DNA of 64,000 nucleotides from an uncultured Actinomycetes bacterium. Lineage in GTDB: Bacteria > Actinomycetota > Acidimicrobiia > Acidimicrobiales > RAAP-2. The notes under the pieces are model-generated. The model ran no database searches. It saw nothing but the letters and a program-made list of their open reading frames with translations, and was not told where the DNA came from. The stretch lies in assembly GCA_903893745.1 (NCBI GenBank), contig CAITNF010000015.1, positions 1-64,000 of the forward strand, read 5' to 3'. Both the position numbers and the translations under genes were made by a program. Below, in pieces: positions 52,888-61,701 of the stretch (positions are counted from its first letter, which is position 1; each line of letters starts with the position of its first letter).

Positions 52888-53895
52888 ATGACGATGAACG
52901 GGGACGCCGAAGTTAAGGTCGTCCCCGTTCGTCATGTCGGTCGCTGGTTTGGCGGCGCGGTCGCTCTCTTGTTCCTGGCAATGTTGGTGCACACGTTGTT
53001 CTCGAAGGTGCCCACTGGATCAGTGCGCTGCCACGTCCTAAACGGGATCCGTTCGTGCCACAACGTGATGACCTGGCGATTCAGCTGGGGGACTGTTTCT
53101 CAGTACTTTCTCAATGGGGAAATCCTTAGCGGCCTCGTAAAGACGCTCGAACTGACGATACTCGCGATGGTCATCGGCGTCGGTCTGGGTGTCGTACTCG
53201 CCATCATGCGAATATCGCCCAGCCGATTACTGTCGGCGACGGCGTGGTCGTACACGTGGTTCTTTCGAGGTACACCCGTCTTCGTGCAACTGATCTTCTG
53301 GTTTAACATCAACGCGGTCTTTCCCAATATCACTTTGGGTCTGCCATTTCTTCCGGTGGCCTTTTTCCACATCAGTGCCAACGCGCTCTTCACGCCGTTC
53401 AACGCGGCGTTCATTGGACTCGGATTGAACGAAGCGGCTTATTTTTCCGAGATTGCTCGGTCGGGACTTATCTCCGTGGATGAAGGTCAGGTCGAAGCGG
53501 CCAGCTCGCTCGGAATGCGTCGCAGTCAGACCCTACGTCTAGTGATTTTGCCTCAAGCAATGCGCGTCATCCTTCCACCAACCGGTAATGAAGTCATCTC
53601 GATGTTAAAAACCACGTCTCTAGCAAGTGCCGTTGGGGTTACTGAACTCCTCGGGGCCTCCGGCAATATCTACGCTCAGAACTATGAGATCATTCCGCTC
53701 TTGATTGTGGCCAGTCTTCAATATCTCGTCGTGACAACGCTGCTCTCCATTGGTCAGTACTACCTCGAACGGCACTTTGGACGTGGAGCTTCACGGACGC
53801 CTCCTCCGACGCCAATTCAGCGCCTGCGACAGGACTTTTTCCGCTTACGATCGCGGGCTCTACCGTCGCATCGCGCACCGGTGCCGTCGTCATGA
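52888..53895 (+). CDS. Polar-amino-acid-type ABC permease
   Basis: A 335-residue membrane subunit, His/Glu/Gln/Arg/opine family. TM segments occur at about 22-40, 80-105, 120-150 and further. The EAA loop is '[43 protein letters not shown]' (in part) and '[15 protein letters not shown]' precedes it. An insert of about 40 residues between the first two helices contains Cys ([13 protein letters not shown]). It starts at ATG 52888 and overlaps the ATPase gene by 4 bp. Confidence 0.92.
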   Translation: MTMNGDAEVKVVPVRHVGRWFGGAVALLFLAMLVHTLFSKVPTGSVRCHVLNGIRSCHNVMTWRFSWGTVSQYFLNGEILSGLVKTLELTILAMVIGVGLGVVLAIMRISPSRLLSATAWSYTWFFRGTPVFVQLIFWFNINAVFPNITLGLPFLPVAFFHISANALFTPFNAAFIGLGLNEAAYFSEIARSGLISVDEGQVEAASSLGMRRSQTLRLVILPQAMRVILPPTGNEVISMLKTTSLASAVGVTELLGASGNIYAQNYEIIPLLIVASLQYLVVTTLLSIGQYYLERHFGRGASRTPPPTPIQRLRQDFFRLRSRALPSHRAPVPSS

Positions 53896-54656
53896 CCACG
53901 CCCATGGTTGAAGGTCGCGGCATCTGCAAGTCCTTCGGCGCCGTCGAAGTTCTTAAGGGTGTGGATCTCACGGTGACGCGAGGTGAGGTTAGCTGTCTGA
54001 TTGGTCCATCGGGATCGGGAAAGAGCACGCTGCTTCGCTGCATTAACCATCTAGAACAGCACGACGCGGGCGAACTGCGCGTGGATGGTGAGCTCGTTGG
54101 TTACGTCGCTCGTGAAGGAAAACTTTACGAGCGCAGCGACCGGGAGATCTGTGCCCAACGAGCGCAGATCGGAATGGTATTTCAACGCTTTAATCTCTTC
54201 GCTCACTTGACGGTCCTCGACAACATCACCATTGGTCAGATCAAGGTGAAGGGGACTTCGGCCGATCTCGCCAAACAAAAGGCCCGTGAACTCTTGTCGA
54301 GGGTAGGACTCGACGGTAAGGAAGCGTATTACCCCAGTCAACTTTCTGGGGGACAACAGCAACGAGTCGCTATTGCTCGCGCACTGGCGATGGAACCGAA
54401 GTTGATGCTCTTTGATGAGCCCACGTCGGCGCTAGACCCCGAACTGGTGGGCGAGGTACTCGACGTGATGAAGGATTTAGCCCGGAGCGGCATGACCATG
54501 ATTGTGGTCACGCACGAGATGGGGTTTGCGCGCGAGGTGGCCAACACCGTATATTTTCTAGATCGTGGGATCATCGAAGAGTCCGGCGACCCCTACTCGG
54601 TGCTGAGCGAGCCAAGATCGGAACGATTAAAGATTTTTCTCTCCAAGGTTCTTTGA
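53892..54656 (+). CDS. Polar-amino-acid-type ABC ATPase
   Basis: A 254-residue GlnQ-like NBD. Walker [10 protein letters not shown] at 38-46, signature '[17 protein letters not shown]', Walker B '[15 protein letters not shown]' and H-loop 'VVTHEMGFA'. The C-terminal tail is short. ATG 53892 overlaps the permease and its TGA overlaps the CoA-transferase ATG (TGATG). All four genes from 51981 look like one translational unit. Confidence 0.94.
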   Translation: MTTPMVEGRGICKSFGAVEVLKGVDLTVTRGEVSCLIGPSGSGKSTLLRCINHLEQHDAGELRVDGELVGYVAREGKLYERSDREICAQRAQIGMVFQRFNLFAHLTVLDNITIGQIKVKGTSADLAKQKARELLSRVGLDGKEAYYPSQLSGGQQQRVAIARALAMEPKLMLFDEPTSALDPELVGEVLDVMKDLARSGMTMIVVTHEMGFAREVANTVYFLDRGIIEESGDPYSVLSEPRSERLKIFLSKVL

Positions 54657-55813
54657 TGTCGTGGCAGCTTGATCCGACCAACGTCGGTACGGGACTTCCC
54701 CTCGAAGGGGTGCGCGTGCTGGACTTGTCGCGAGTCTTGGCTGGACCACTGTGCGCAATGGTTGCGGGCGATCTGGGCGCTGATGTCATCAAAGTGGAGG
54801 GTCCCGACGGCGATCCGGTGCGTGCGCTGGTACCGCCTCGGTGGGGTGACGACGCGACGTACTACCTCGCGGTCAACCGTCATCGACGAAACATCGTGGC
54901 GGACTTGCGTGACGCGGCAGATTTTGACCGCGTGGCGGCCCTCGTTCGACAGGCGGATGCGGTAGTCGAGAACTATCTGCCTAACCAGATTCTCTCGCTC
55001 GGGATTGATCAACTACGGGCTATGAATCCCGACTGCGTCTGGGTCAGTATTACCCCCGCGACCTCAAGTGGCGAACTCGCAAAACAGCCCTCGTTCGATC
55101 TCTTGGCGCAGGCTCGTTCGGGGCTCATGGGAGTGACTGGTCAAAGTGATGGCGAACCTACCAAGGTTGGCGCTCCCGTCGCCGACGTCATCACCGGCCT
55201 CTACGGAGCTGTGGGCCTCCTCGCGGGACTCTTTGGCCGACTGCAGGGTCGGGCCGGACGACACTTCGAAGCGCCACTACTGGAATCAACTATGACCGCA
55301 CTGATCAATCAGGCCCAGGGATATCTTTCGACGGGCGTGAACCCGCAGCGACTCGGCAACGACCATCCGAGCATTGCCCCGTACGGTCCGGTATCGACGG
55401 CTGATGGATTCCTACTACTCGCCATTGGTACCGATGCGCAGTTCGCCCGACTCGTCGAGGCTCTCGACCGCCCAGAGTTGTCGGCCGGCGCGCAGTGGAT
55501 AACGAATGATGGTCGGGTTCGCGACCGACAGGCGCTTCGAGCGATGCTCGACGGAATCTTTACGAGCCAACCCACCTCGTACTGGCTTGATCTCCTCGAA
55601 CACTCGGGTGTGCCACATGGACCCATCTTTGACGTCGCCCAGGCATTCGCCCAGCCCCAGATTCAGTTGGGAGATTTTGTCGGACAGATGATGACACCGG
55701 CCGGGCCAAGTGCGACCATGCAGACGCCACTACTTATCGATGGCTCGCGACCCCAAGTACGAAGTGGACCACGCCGACTGGGCGAGGACACGAAGGAAAT
55801 CTTTAGCGAATAA
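54656..55813 (+). CDS. Family III CoA-transferase (CaiB/BaiF)
   Basis: A 385-residue acyl-CoA transferase. The N-terminus 'GVRVLDLSRVLAGPLCAMVAGDLGADVIKVEGPDGDPVR' and the catalytic-Asp region 'GEPTKVGAPVADVITGLYGAVGLLAGLFGRLQ' are classic. It moves CoA between carboxylic acids (for example succinyl-CoA to a substrate acid). The tight coupling with the preceding importer suggests activation of the imported compound. ATG 54656 was chosen; TTG 54653 lies one codon earlier. Confidence 0.92.
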   Translation: MSWQLDPTNVGTGLPLEGVRVLDLSRVLAGPLCAMVAGDLGADVIKVEGPDGDPVRALVPPRWGDDATYYLAVNRHRRNIVADLRDAADFDRVAALVRQADAVVENYLPNQILSLGIDQLRAMNPDCVWVSITPATSSGELAKQPSFDLLAQARSGLMGVTGQSDGEPTKVGAPVADVITGLYGAVGLLAGLFGRLQGRAGRHFEAPLLESTMTALINQAQGYLSTGVNPQRLGNDHPSIAPYGPVSTADGFLLLAIGTDAQFARLVEALDRPELSAGAQWITNDGRVRDRQALRAMLDGIFTSQPTSYWLDLLEHSGVPHGPIFDVAQAFAQPQIQLGDFVGQMMTPAGPSATMQTPLLIDGSRPQVRSGPRRLGEDTKEIFSE

Positions 55814-55821
55814 CGCTCCGT

Positions 55822-56508
55822 TCATGGTGCGATAAAGACTTGGCCATCGAAGGTATCAATCGTGGAAAATTCGCTGACGGGTCGCCGCTTGAGTTTTGTG
55901 TGGCGAGCTGTCGGGTAACCAAGCGCGACCACCGCGGCCACGGCGAATTGCGAGGGAATGCTGAGGCTCACCTTTAATTCCTGTTCGGAGCGGGTGGCCA
56001 CAGTAGTCATCACACCACCAAGTTCTCGTTCGCGAGCGGCTAGAAGAATATTCCAGACAAACGGGTAAATCGACGCTCCACTTACGATTGGGAAGCGATC
56101 GAGGTCGCGATCGGTGGCGGCCAAGACTTCCAAGTTTGCACAGATCACCAGCAGTGCCGGAACTTGATCGAGCGTTTCGGGAAAGCCGTCTGGTTTTGAG
56201 AGTTTCATCGCCGCGTCGTGTTGCGCTAATGCCGCCGCACGATCGTCGTCTGAGGCGAGCGGCGAAAAGGGGATTAGACCCGCCAGAAGATGCCCCACGT
56301 AGTGATGCCAACTTTCGAGATAGCGATTGCGGACATCACGTCGCTTGAGGGGATCTTTAACCACAATCACGTGCCAGGCCTGTCGATTACCGCCGGACGG
56401 AGCGAATCGCGCATCGTCCAAGATCTCATAGATCATTTCGTCAGTGACTGCTTGATCTCGAAAAGTGCGAATTGATCCAGTGGTACGTAGGGCTTCGGTC
56501 AGTTCCAT
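55822..56508 (-). CDS. Nitroreductase family protein
   Basis: A 228-residue FMN nitroreductase-fold enzyme. 'EALRTTGSIRTFRDQAVTDEMIYEILDDARFAPSGGNRQAWHVIVVKD' carries the RS-x-R-like start and the SGGNxQxW FMN motif. 'LAARERELGGVMTT' and 'AVAAVVALGYP' are the C-terminal family blocks. It would reduce nitro, quinone or activated double bonds with NAD(P)H. Convergent with the CoA transferase (8 bp). Confidence 0.9.
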   Translation of the reverse strand: MELTEALRTTGSIRTFRDQAVTDEMIYEILDDARFAPSGGNRQAWHVIVVKDPLKRRDVRNRYLESWHHYVGHLLAGLIPFSPLASDDDRAAALAQHDAAMKLSKPDGFPETLDQVPALLVICANLEVLAATDRDLDRFPIVSGASIYPFVWNILLAARERELGGVMTTVATRSEQELKVSLSIPSQFAVAAVVALGYPTARHTKLKRRPVSEFSTIDTFDGQVFIAP

Positions 56509-56540
56509 ATGTTCACCCTATTTCGAGGAGCAGGTTCAGG

Positions 56541-57332
56541 CTAGGCGTCTCGTCGTTGGAAGATAAGAGTGCCAAAACCGACTATCACTACCACGTACAC
56601 AGTGAGCAGAATGGTGGCCGTCCAAGGTCCGAACATTTGGTCCGGTGGAGTGACCGACATCATTGCTCGACCTAACGCGGATGGCTCGTACTTCGAGATT
56701 GCATTTTGAAGACTTTGGGGCAAGAAAAAGATAATCAACGGGATGACGAGGACGGCGGCGGTAAAGGTACTGATTGTCGAAGTGCTCTGTCGAAGTACTA
56801 ATCCAATACCAAAACCCAGCATTGCCAACAGTGTGAGATAGACCCCACCCAACAAGACGGATCGAAGATCAGCACCGTTCGAGAGCGAGTCGGTACTCGC
56901 CGGAATCATGCCAGCGTAGATCTGCTGGCCAATGAGGAAAGCGGCAATGCAGACAATCTCCGATATCACGATCATCGAGACGGTTAACACTGCCAGCTTC
57001 GCGAGTACCAGCTGCCCTCGGCGTGGTACTGCGCTGAGCGTGTTGCGAATTGCGCCCGAGGTGTACTCCGAAGTGATGAAGAGCGAACCAATAACGCCGA
57101 CCGCGAACTGAGCGAGCACGGTTCCGCCCAGACTCGTCGACACTGGGTCAAATGTTAATTTCCGAATCGGTTCCATGTCGTTCCAGTGGGCGTGGATGAG
57201 CGACGTAATGAGTACGCCGAGGCCAATAGTGAGCACGGTGAACACGATGCTGCCAAGTGTTGTTGAGCGTACCGTGCGGAATTTAATCCACTCGGACTTC
57301 GTTGTTGAAAGAAAGGTTACGTCGCTATGCAC
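56541..57332 (-). CDS. ABC-2 type permease
   Basis: A 263-residue membrane protein with six hydrophobic segments and the N-terminal 'TFLSTTKSEWIKFRTVRSTTLGSIVFTVLTIGLGVL' pattern of Gram-positive ABC-2 exporters; 'FITSEYTSGAIRNTLSAVPRRGQLVLAKL' is the coupling region. It pairs with the ATPase upstream. GTG 57332 overlaps the ATPase stop by 8 bp; ATG 57362 would overlap by 38 bp. It probably exports a drug, lantibiotic-like peptide or ion. Confidence 0.88.
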   Translation of the reverse strand: MHSDVTFLSTTKSEWIKFRTVRSTTLGSIVFTVLTIGLGVLITSLIHAHWNDMEPIRKLTFDPVSTSLGGTVLAQFAVGVIGSLFITSEYTSGAIRNTLSAVPRRGQLVLAKLAVLTVSMIVISEIVCIAAFLIGQQIYAGMIPASTDSLSNGADLRSVLLGGVYLTLLAMLGFGIGLVLRQSTSTISTFTAAVLVIPLIIFFLPQSLQNAISKYEPSALGRAMMSVTPPDQMFGPWTATILLTVYVVVIVGFGTLIFQRRDA

Positions 57333-58248
57333 GAGAACCGGTTTCAAGAGTGGTGCCGCCATATTCGACTGAGTCGGCAGTGAGGTCCATGAAGACTTCC
57401 TCGAGAGAGGCTCGTTGTGGAGTCAGCTCCAGCACGGTAATGCCCGAGCGAAAAGCGATCTGACCAATCTCGTCGGAGGTGAGCCCCGCAACGTTAAGGC
57501 CACCATCGTTGATTTCGTGCACGACACCCTGATGAGCGCGAAGTAGCGTAATGAGTCCTTCGTGATCACTGGCTCGCACAAAGACCGTTCCCTTGGCGGT
57601 GGCGGTTAGCGCATCGACTGATCCTTGGGTGATGAACTTGCCGCGGCCGATGACAATAATTTGATCGGCGCTAACCGCCATCTCACTCATGAGGTGTGAG
57701 CTCACGAACACGGTTCGGCCCTCGTTGGCCAGTGATCGAAAGAAGTCACGGATCCAGCGAATACCTTCGGGGTCGAGGCCGTTTACTGGTTCATCGAAGA
57801 GAAGAACTTCTGGATCACCCAGCATCGCCCCAGCAATTCCTAAACGTTGACTCATGCCCAGCGAGAAGTCACCAACCTTCTTGTTGGCGACTGACGTGAT
57901 GCCGGCGAATTCGAGCACCTCATCGACTCGGGTAACGCTGATTTGATTCGAGGCGGCGAGCGCACGCAGATGGTTGCGAGCAGTGCGACCCGGATGGACG
58001 GCCTTGGCATCCAAGAGAGCGCCGACCGTTCGCAGTGGCGATTTCAGTTCTTGGTAGGTCAGCCCATTGATGGTGGCGCGACCCTTCGTGGGTCGGTCGA
58101 GGCCCAGAATGACTCGCATGGTTGTTGACTTGCCCGAGCCATTCGGACCGAGGAAACCGGTTACGACGCCCGACTTCACTTCGAACGAGAGATCATCGAC
58201 CGCCACCGTGTCGTCGTAGTGCTTAGAGAGGTGCTCGACAGTCAACAT
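57325..58248 (-). CDS. ABC-2 transporter ATPase
   Basis: A 307-residue BcrA/CcmA-type NBD. Walker A GPNGSGKST (34-42), signature 'FSLGMSQRLGIAGAML', Walker B 'EVLLFDEPVNGLDPEGI', H-loop 'VFVSSHLMSEM'. A C-terminal extension of about 85 residues is typical of bacitracin-export-like systems. It precedes the permease on the same strand. Confidence 0.93.
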   Translation of the reverse strand: MLTVEHLSKHYDDTVAVDDLSFEVKSGVVTGFLGPNGSGKSTTMRVILGLDRPTKGRATINGLTYQELKSPLRTVGALLDAKAVHPGRTARNHLRALAASNQISVTRVDEVLEFAGITSVANKKVGDFSLGMSQRLGIAGAMLGDPEVLLFDEPVNGLDPEGIRWIRDFFRSLANEGRTVFVSSHLMSEMAVSADQIIVIGRGKFITQGSVDALTATAKGTVFVRASDHEGLITLLRAHQGVVHEINDGGLNVAGLTSDEIGQIAFRSGITVLELTPQRASLEEVFMDLTADSVEYGGTTLETGSRA

Positions 58249-58308
58249 GGTGGTACTTCGACTCTAACGAGTAGTTGAGAGCGCGGAGAAGAGATTGGTA
58301 AGAAGTTC

Positions 58309-58767
58309 CTAGGAATTCGGCAGTGTTTTTTGCGTAATCTCTCTACAGGAGTCACACGTTCCAGAAATGGCCACGTGATGGCGATTTAGGGTGAAACCGT
58401 AGGACGAATAGAGTTCTCGACCCAAGGCGTCAAAGTGGTGGGCGGCGACTTCGAGCGTGGCGCCACACTCGTCACAGGTCAGGTGGGCGTGTTCGGAGCC
58501 GGCGAGGTGAAAGACCGCCGCACCTTGACCCAGATGAGCGTGCACCACAATTCCGAGTGATTCGAACTCTTCGAGAATGCGATAAATCGTCGAGGAGCTG
58601 ATGTCGGGCTGGCGCCGCAGCGCCAAGATTGATAGCTCCTCAGCGGTGAGATGGCGATCGGCCTCGAGTAGGACCGTGGCCACCACCCGTTTAGCGGCCG
58701 TTACCCGCTTAGCGCCCCGTCGAAGTACCGTCAGAATTTCGTTGAGTCGTTCGTCGGCGGTGACCAT
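58309..58767 (-). CDS. Fur family transcriptional regulator
   Basis: A 152-residue Fur-superfamily metalloregulator. The winged helix contains 'VTAAKRVVATVLLEADRHLTAEELSILALRRQPDISSSTIYRILEEFESLGIV' (DNA-recognition helix around residues 55-70). The C-terminal dimer domain holds two Cys pairs, C98xxC101 and C138xxC141, the structural zinc site, plus His93, His95, His110 and His111. Whether it senses iron, zinc or peroxide cannot be read. It is divergent from msrA (51 bp). Confidence 0.92.
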   Translation of the reverse strand: MVTADERLNEILTVLRRGAKRVTAAKRVVATVLLEADRHLTAEELSILALRRQPDISSSTIYRILEEFESLGIVVHAHLGQGAAVFHLAGSEHAHLTCDECGATLEVAAHHFDALGRELYSSYGFTLNRHHVAISGTCDSCREITQKTLPNS

Positions 58768-58786
58768 CGTATGAGCCTAGGACGTC

Positions 58787-58813
58787 TTACTTTGGAAAAC
58801 TTCTAATAAAGTT
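58787..58813. promoter_or_regulatory. Putative Fur-family operator between fur-like gene and msrA
   Basis: The 51-bp divergent region contains an AT-rich imperfect repeat: ACTTT (58789-58793) with AAAGT (58808-58812), and an inner ACTT/AAGT pair (58799-58812). This fits the size and composition of a Fur/PerR-type box placed to control both genes. TAATAA at 58804-58809 could be a -10. Assignment is tentative. Confidence 0.35.
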
Positions 58814-58818
58814 GGGCC

Positions 58819-59460
58819 GTGCTCTTTTCTCCTCAAATGATTCCTCAAGATCAGGCCCTGAAGGGCCGTTTCACGGCGATCACCATTGGCCGACCCCACT
58901 TGGTATTTGGCACCTCAATGGAGACTGAAGTTGGCGAGAGTTTTGACACTGCGTACGTCGCAATGGGCTGTTTTTGGGGAGCAGAGAGAAAGTTCTGGGA
59001 GCTTGCGGGAGTAGTGGTGACGAGCGTGGGCTACCAAGGTGGCTTCACTCCTAATCCGACCTACGAAGAAGTCTGCACGGGTAAGACGGGCCACGCAGAA
59101 GTTGTGAAGGTTGTTTTTGATCCCAAGCAGATTTCGTATGAAGCGATTCTTCAGTGTTTCTTCGAAAATCACAATCCCACGGAAGGATTTCGCCAAGGTA
59201 ACGATATTGGTACGCAGTATCGAAGTGCGATCTACACCGTTGGCGATAATCAGGCTGCGAGCGCGGAATCCGTGGTTGCTTCGTACGGAGAGCGTTTACG
59301 AGCTGCCGGCTATGGAGTTATCACTACCGAACTCACCTCAGCGGGACCGTTTTATTTGGCGGAGGAGTACCACCAGCAGTACCTGATTGCTAATCCCAAT
59401 GGCTACTGCGGACTGGGCAGCACGGGCGTGGCCTGCCCGGTTGGGCTCAGTACCAACTAA
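58819..59460 (+). CDS. msrA: Peptide methionine sulfoxide reductase A
   Basis: A 213-residue MsrA. The catalytic Cys51 lies in '[13 protein letters not shown]'. Further motifs: '[32 protein letters not shown]', 'GTQYRSAIY' and the C-terminal recycling cysteines in '[15 protein letters not shown]', the E. coli type. It repairs oxidised Met residues. GTG 58819 or ATG 58837 starts the chain; both keep the family N-terminus 'ALKGRFTAI'. It converges on the next gene with overlapping stops. Confidence 0.95.
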   Translation: MLFSPQMIPQDQALKGRFTAITIGRPHLVFGTSMETEVGESFDTAYVAMGCFWGAERKFWELAGVVVTSVGYQGGFTPNPTYEEVCTGKTGHAEVVKVVFDPKQISYEAILQCFFENHNPTEGFRQGNDIGTQYRSAIYTVGDNQAASAESVVASYGERLRAAGYGVITTELTSAGPFYLAEEYHQQYLIANPNGYCGLGSTGVACPVGLSTN

Positions 59461-60419
59461 ATCTTCGCCAATCGATTGATGGCGAGTTGTGCCTCTTTCG
59501 CGATTTCGCGCACCACGTCCCCAGCACTCAGCAGTGAAGATATGCCGCCAACCGCTTGCCCCGCGGGGTAGCCCTCACGTTCGGGTTCGACGCCCAAAGT
59601 GTGCTCATCACCACCGAGGTGAAAGGTGCCATCACTAAAGGCCGTCATGAGCTGTTCGGGAAAAGGTTTCAGCAGTGAGGGGTCATCCTCGTAACGTTTC
59701 GTCGTCGCATTGGCCAGTACGCGCATGGTCTTGCCACTAAACGCCCGCGATACCACTGTGCCATCCTCGCGAGCTTGCAGAATGCCATCTTTAAATCCCG
59801 GCACTGCTCGGGCTTCTGGAGTGGCAATAAATCGAGTACCCAACCACACTCCATCGGCCCCGAGTGCGAGTGCGGCAGCGAGACCGCGACCATCGAAGAT
59901 TCCTCCAGCGGCCACCACCGGGATGTGGCTCCCAACAGCATCGACGATGAGTGGCACAAGCGGCATCGTGGCAACCGTTCCCGTGTGGCCACCGGCTTCA
60001 GTTCCTTGAGCGACGACGACATCACAACCAGCGTCGAGGGCCCGACGAGCGTGCTCCACCTTGCCGCACATGGAAATGACCAACACATTGTGTTGATGGC
60101 ATAGTTCAATCACGTGGAGTGGTACTCCCAAACCCGCCACGAACGAGGTCGCGCCTCCTTCGATGAGTAGTTCAACATTGGCGACCAACGTGTCGGGAAA
60201 TGCGGTGAGCAAGTCAACGCCGAAGGGCTTTGTGGTGAGCTGCGCGGTCTTGGCGATTTCGTCAGCCAACTGCTTCGTCGACATGGTGGACGCCCCCAGA
60301 CAGCCGTATCCACCAGCGTCCGAAACAGCGGCCGCGAGCGCGCTGTACGCCACTCCGCCCATACCGGCCAGCATGATTGGATAATCGATTCCTAAAAGTT
60401 CAGTCAGTCGTGTTTTCAT
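59457..60419 (-). CDS. Nitronate monooxygenase-like flavoprotein (2-nitropropane dioxygenase family)
   Basis: A 320-residue FMN TIM-barrel. '[41 protein letters not shown]' at the N-terminus, '[30 protein letters not shown]' with the catalytic His region and '[36 protein letters not shown]' for FMN phosphate binding are characteristic. Some relatives are enoyl-ACP reductases (FabK), so the true reaction is open. ATG 60419 follows GGGAG. Confidence 0.9.
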   Translation of the reverse strand: MKTRLTELLGIDYPIMLAGMGGVAYSALAAAVSDAGGYGCLGASTMSTKQLADEIAKTAQLTTKPFGVDLLTAFPDTLVANVELLIEGGATSFVAGLGVPLHVIELCHQHNVLVISMCGKVEHARRALDAGCDVVVAQGTEAGGHTGTVATMPLVPLIVDAVGSHIPVVAAGGIFDGRGLAAALALGADGVWLGTRFIATPEARAVPGFKDGILQAREDGTVVSRAFSGKTMRVLANATTKRYEDDPSLLKPFPEQLMTAFSDGTFHLGGDEHTLGVEPEREGYPAGQAVGGISSLLSAGDVVREIAKEAQLAINRLAKI

Positions 60420-60437
60420 GATTGCTCCCATTGTTGC

Positions 60438-61595
60438 TCAACTAAGTGATGGGGACACGCGTCGCAAGATCATCACGCCCCCCACAGCGGCCAAGACCGA
60501 CGCGGCCAACAGTCCCGCCGCGAAGGCCCCGTAGATGCTTCCGTTCGTCGAAAACAGCGCCGAGGCAAACAGCAGGGGCACCGTAAAGCCAATTGCACAG
60601 AGCAACGACGAACCAAAGAGCATGGGCCAGGTGATCTCGTGGTGGACCCGAGAACCTACGGCGCGCGCGAGGGCGACCCCTCCCATAATGCCGATTGTTT
60701 TACCGACCAACCGAATTGCGATGGTGGCAATGATTATGGTGACCGACGCTCGAGATCGCAGTAAGTCCCAGCGCACTCCACACGACGCCACCGCAAAGAG
60801 TGGCAACACGAACATGGCTGACCACTGACTCATTTGACGTTCCAGCGCGAGTCCCAGTTCGGCGTCAAGCGGCACCGTGACGGCGGCGAGAATTCCAGCC
60901 AATGGTGGTTCAATTCCCGATCCGAGAAGTGAGAGCCAAAGTAAGAGGAGAAAAAGTGCGCGTAGGGAAGCTCGGGACCGCACTCGAGCAATTCGTCGGG
61001 CACCAACGATGAGTAGCAGCGTGACCAACAGCCACCATGGGCGGATGTGCAAGTGTCCATTAAATGCGAGAACCGTCACACTGGCTACGTCATCGGCAAC
61101 CGCCAGCGCTAGGAGAAAGGTCCGAAGGCTTCGAGGAAGTCGACTCCCGACGAGTGCCAATGCACCTAGCGTGAAGGCGACGTCGGTCGCCATGGGAACC
61201 CCCCAGCCACTTCGCAGAGCTTCGCTGTGTGAGAAGTTTCCAACCACGACCGAGAGCAGCGCGGTTACACACATGCCACCTAGCGCGCCCATAATTGGCG
61301 CGAGTGATTGACGTCGACTGGTGAGGAACCCTGAAGAAATCTCGCGAGCAAGCTCGAGCCCAATAGCGAAAAAAAACAATGTCATTAGACCCGATGCGAT
61401 GAGCTGATGACTCGAATTCAGCCCAACTGTCTTCGCCCAATCGATTTTCCATGCACCATTAACGATTCGTTGATAGTTAGTAGAAAAGAGTGCGGACCAC
61501 ACGAGGGCCAGTACCACTCCGCCCCATATTGAAACTGCGGGAGCGAATTCGTGAACTGCGAAAGTCCTTAAAGATTGGCGCGCGTTGAGGGCCAT
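60438..61595 (-). CDS. nhaA: Na+/H+ antiporter NhaA
   Basis: A 385-residue, roughly 12-helix antiporter that extrudes Na+ at alkaline pH. Signatures: 'FFFAIGLELAREISSG', 'GWGVPMATDVAFTLGALALVGSRLP', 'LRTFLLALAVADDVASVTVLAF' with the essential Asp pair, and 'GSGIEPPLAGILAAVTVPL'. ATG 61595 was chosen; the open frame runs to 61853 but overlaps the divergent MFS gene. Confidence 0.93.
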   Translation of the reverse strand: MALNARQSLRTFAVHEFAPAVSIWGGVVLALVWSALFSTNYQRIVNGAWKIDWAKTVGLNSSHQLIASGLMTLFFFAIGLELAREISSGFLTSRRQSLAPIMGALGGMCVTALLSVVVGNFSHSEALRSGWGVPMATDVAFTLGALALVGSRLPRSLRTFLLALAVADDVASVTVLAFNGHLHIRPWWLLVTLLLIVGARRIARVRSRASLRALFLLLLWLSLLGSGIEPPLAGILAAVTVPLDAELGLALERQMSQWSAMFVLPLFAVASCGVRWDLLRSRASVTIIIATIAIRLVGKTIGIMGGVALARAVGSRVHHEITWPMLFGSSLLCAIGFTVPLLFASALFSTNGSIYGAFAAGLLAASVLAAVGGVMILRRVSPSLS

Positions 61596-61701
61596 AACAG
61601 CAACCTTACTGATGAAACCGGCTGGATTGAAATATGTTTCGGTAAGATGTTTGATGCAACAGTCCCTCGCGACGCTCCACGTTGCCGATTGAGGATTTGT
61701 G

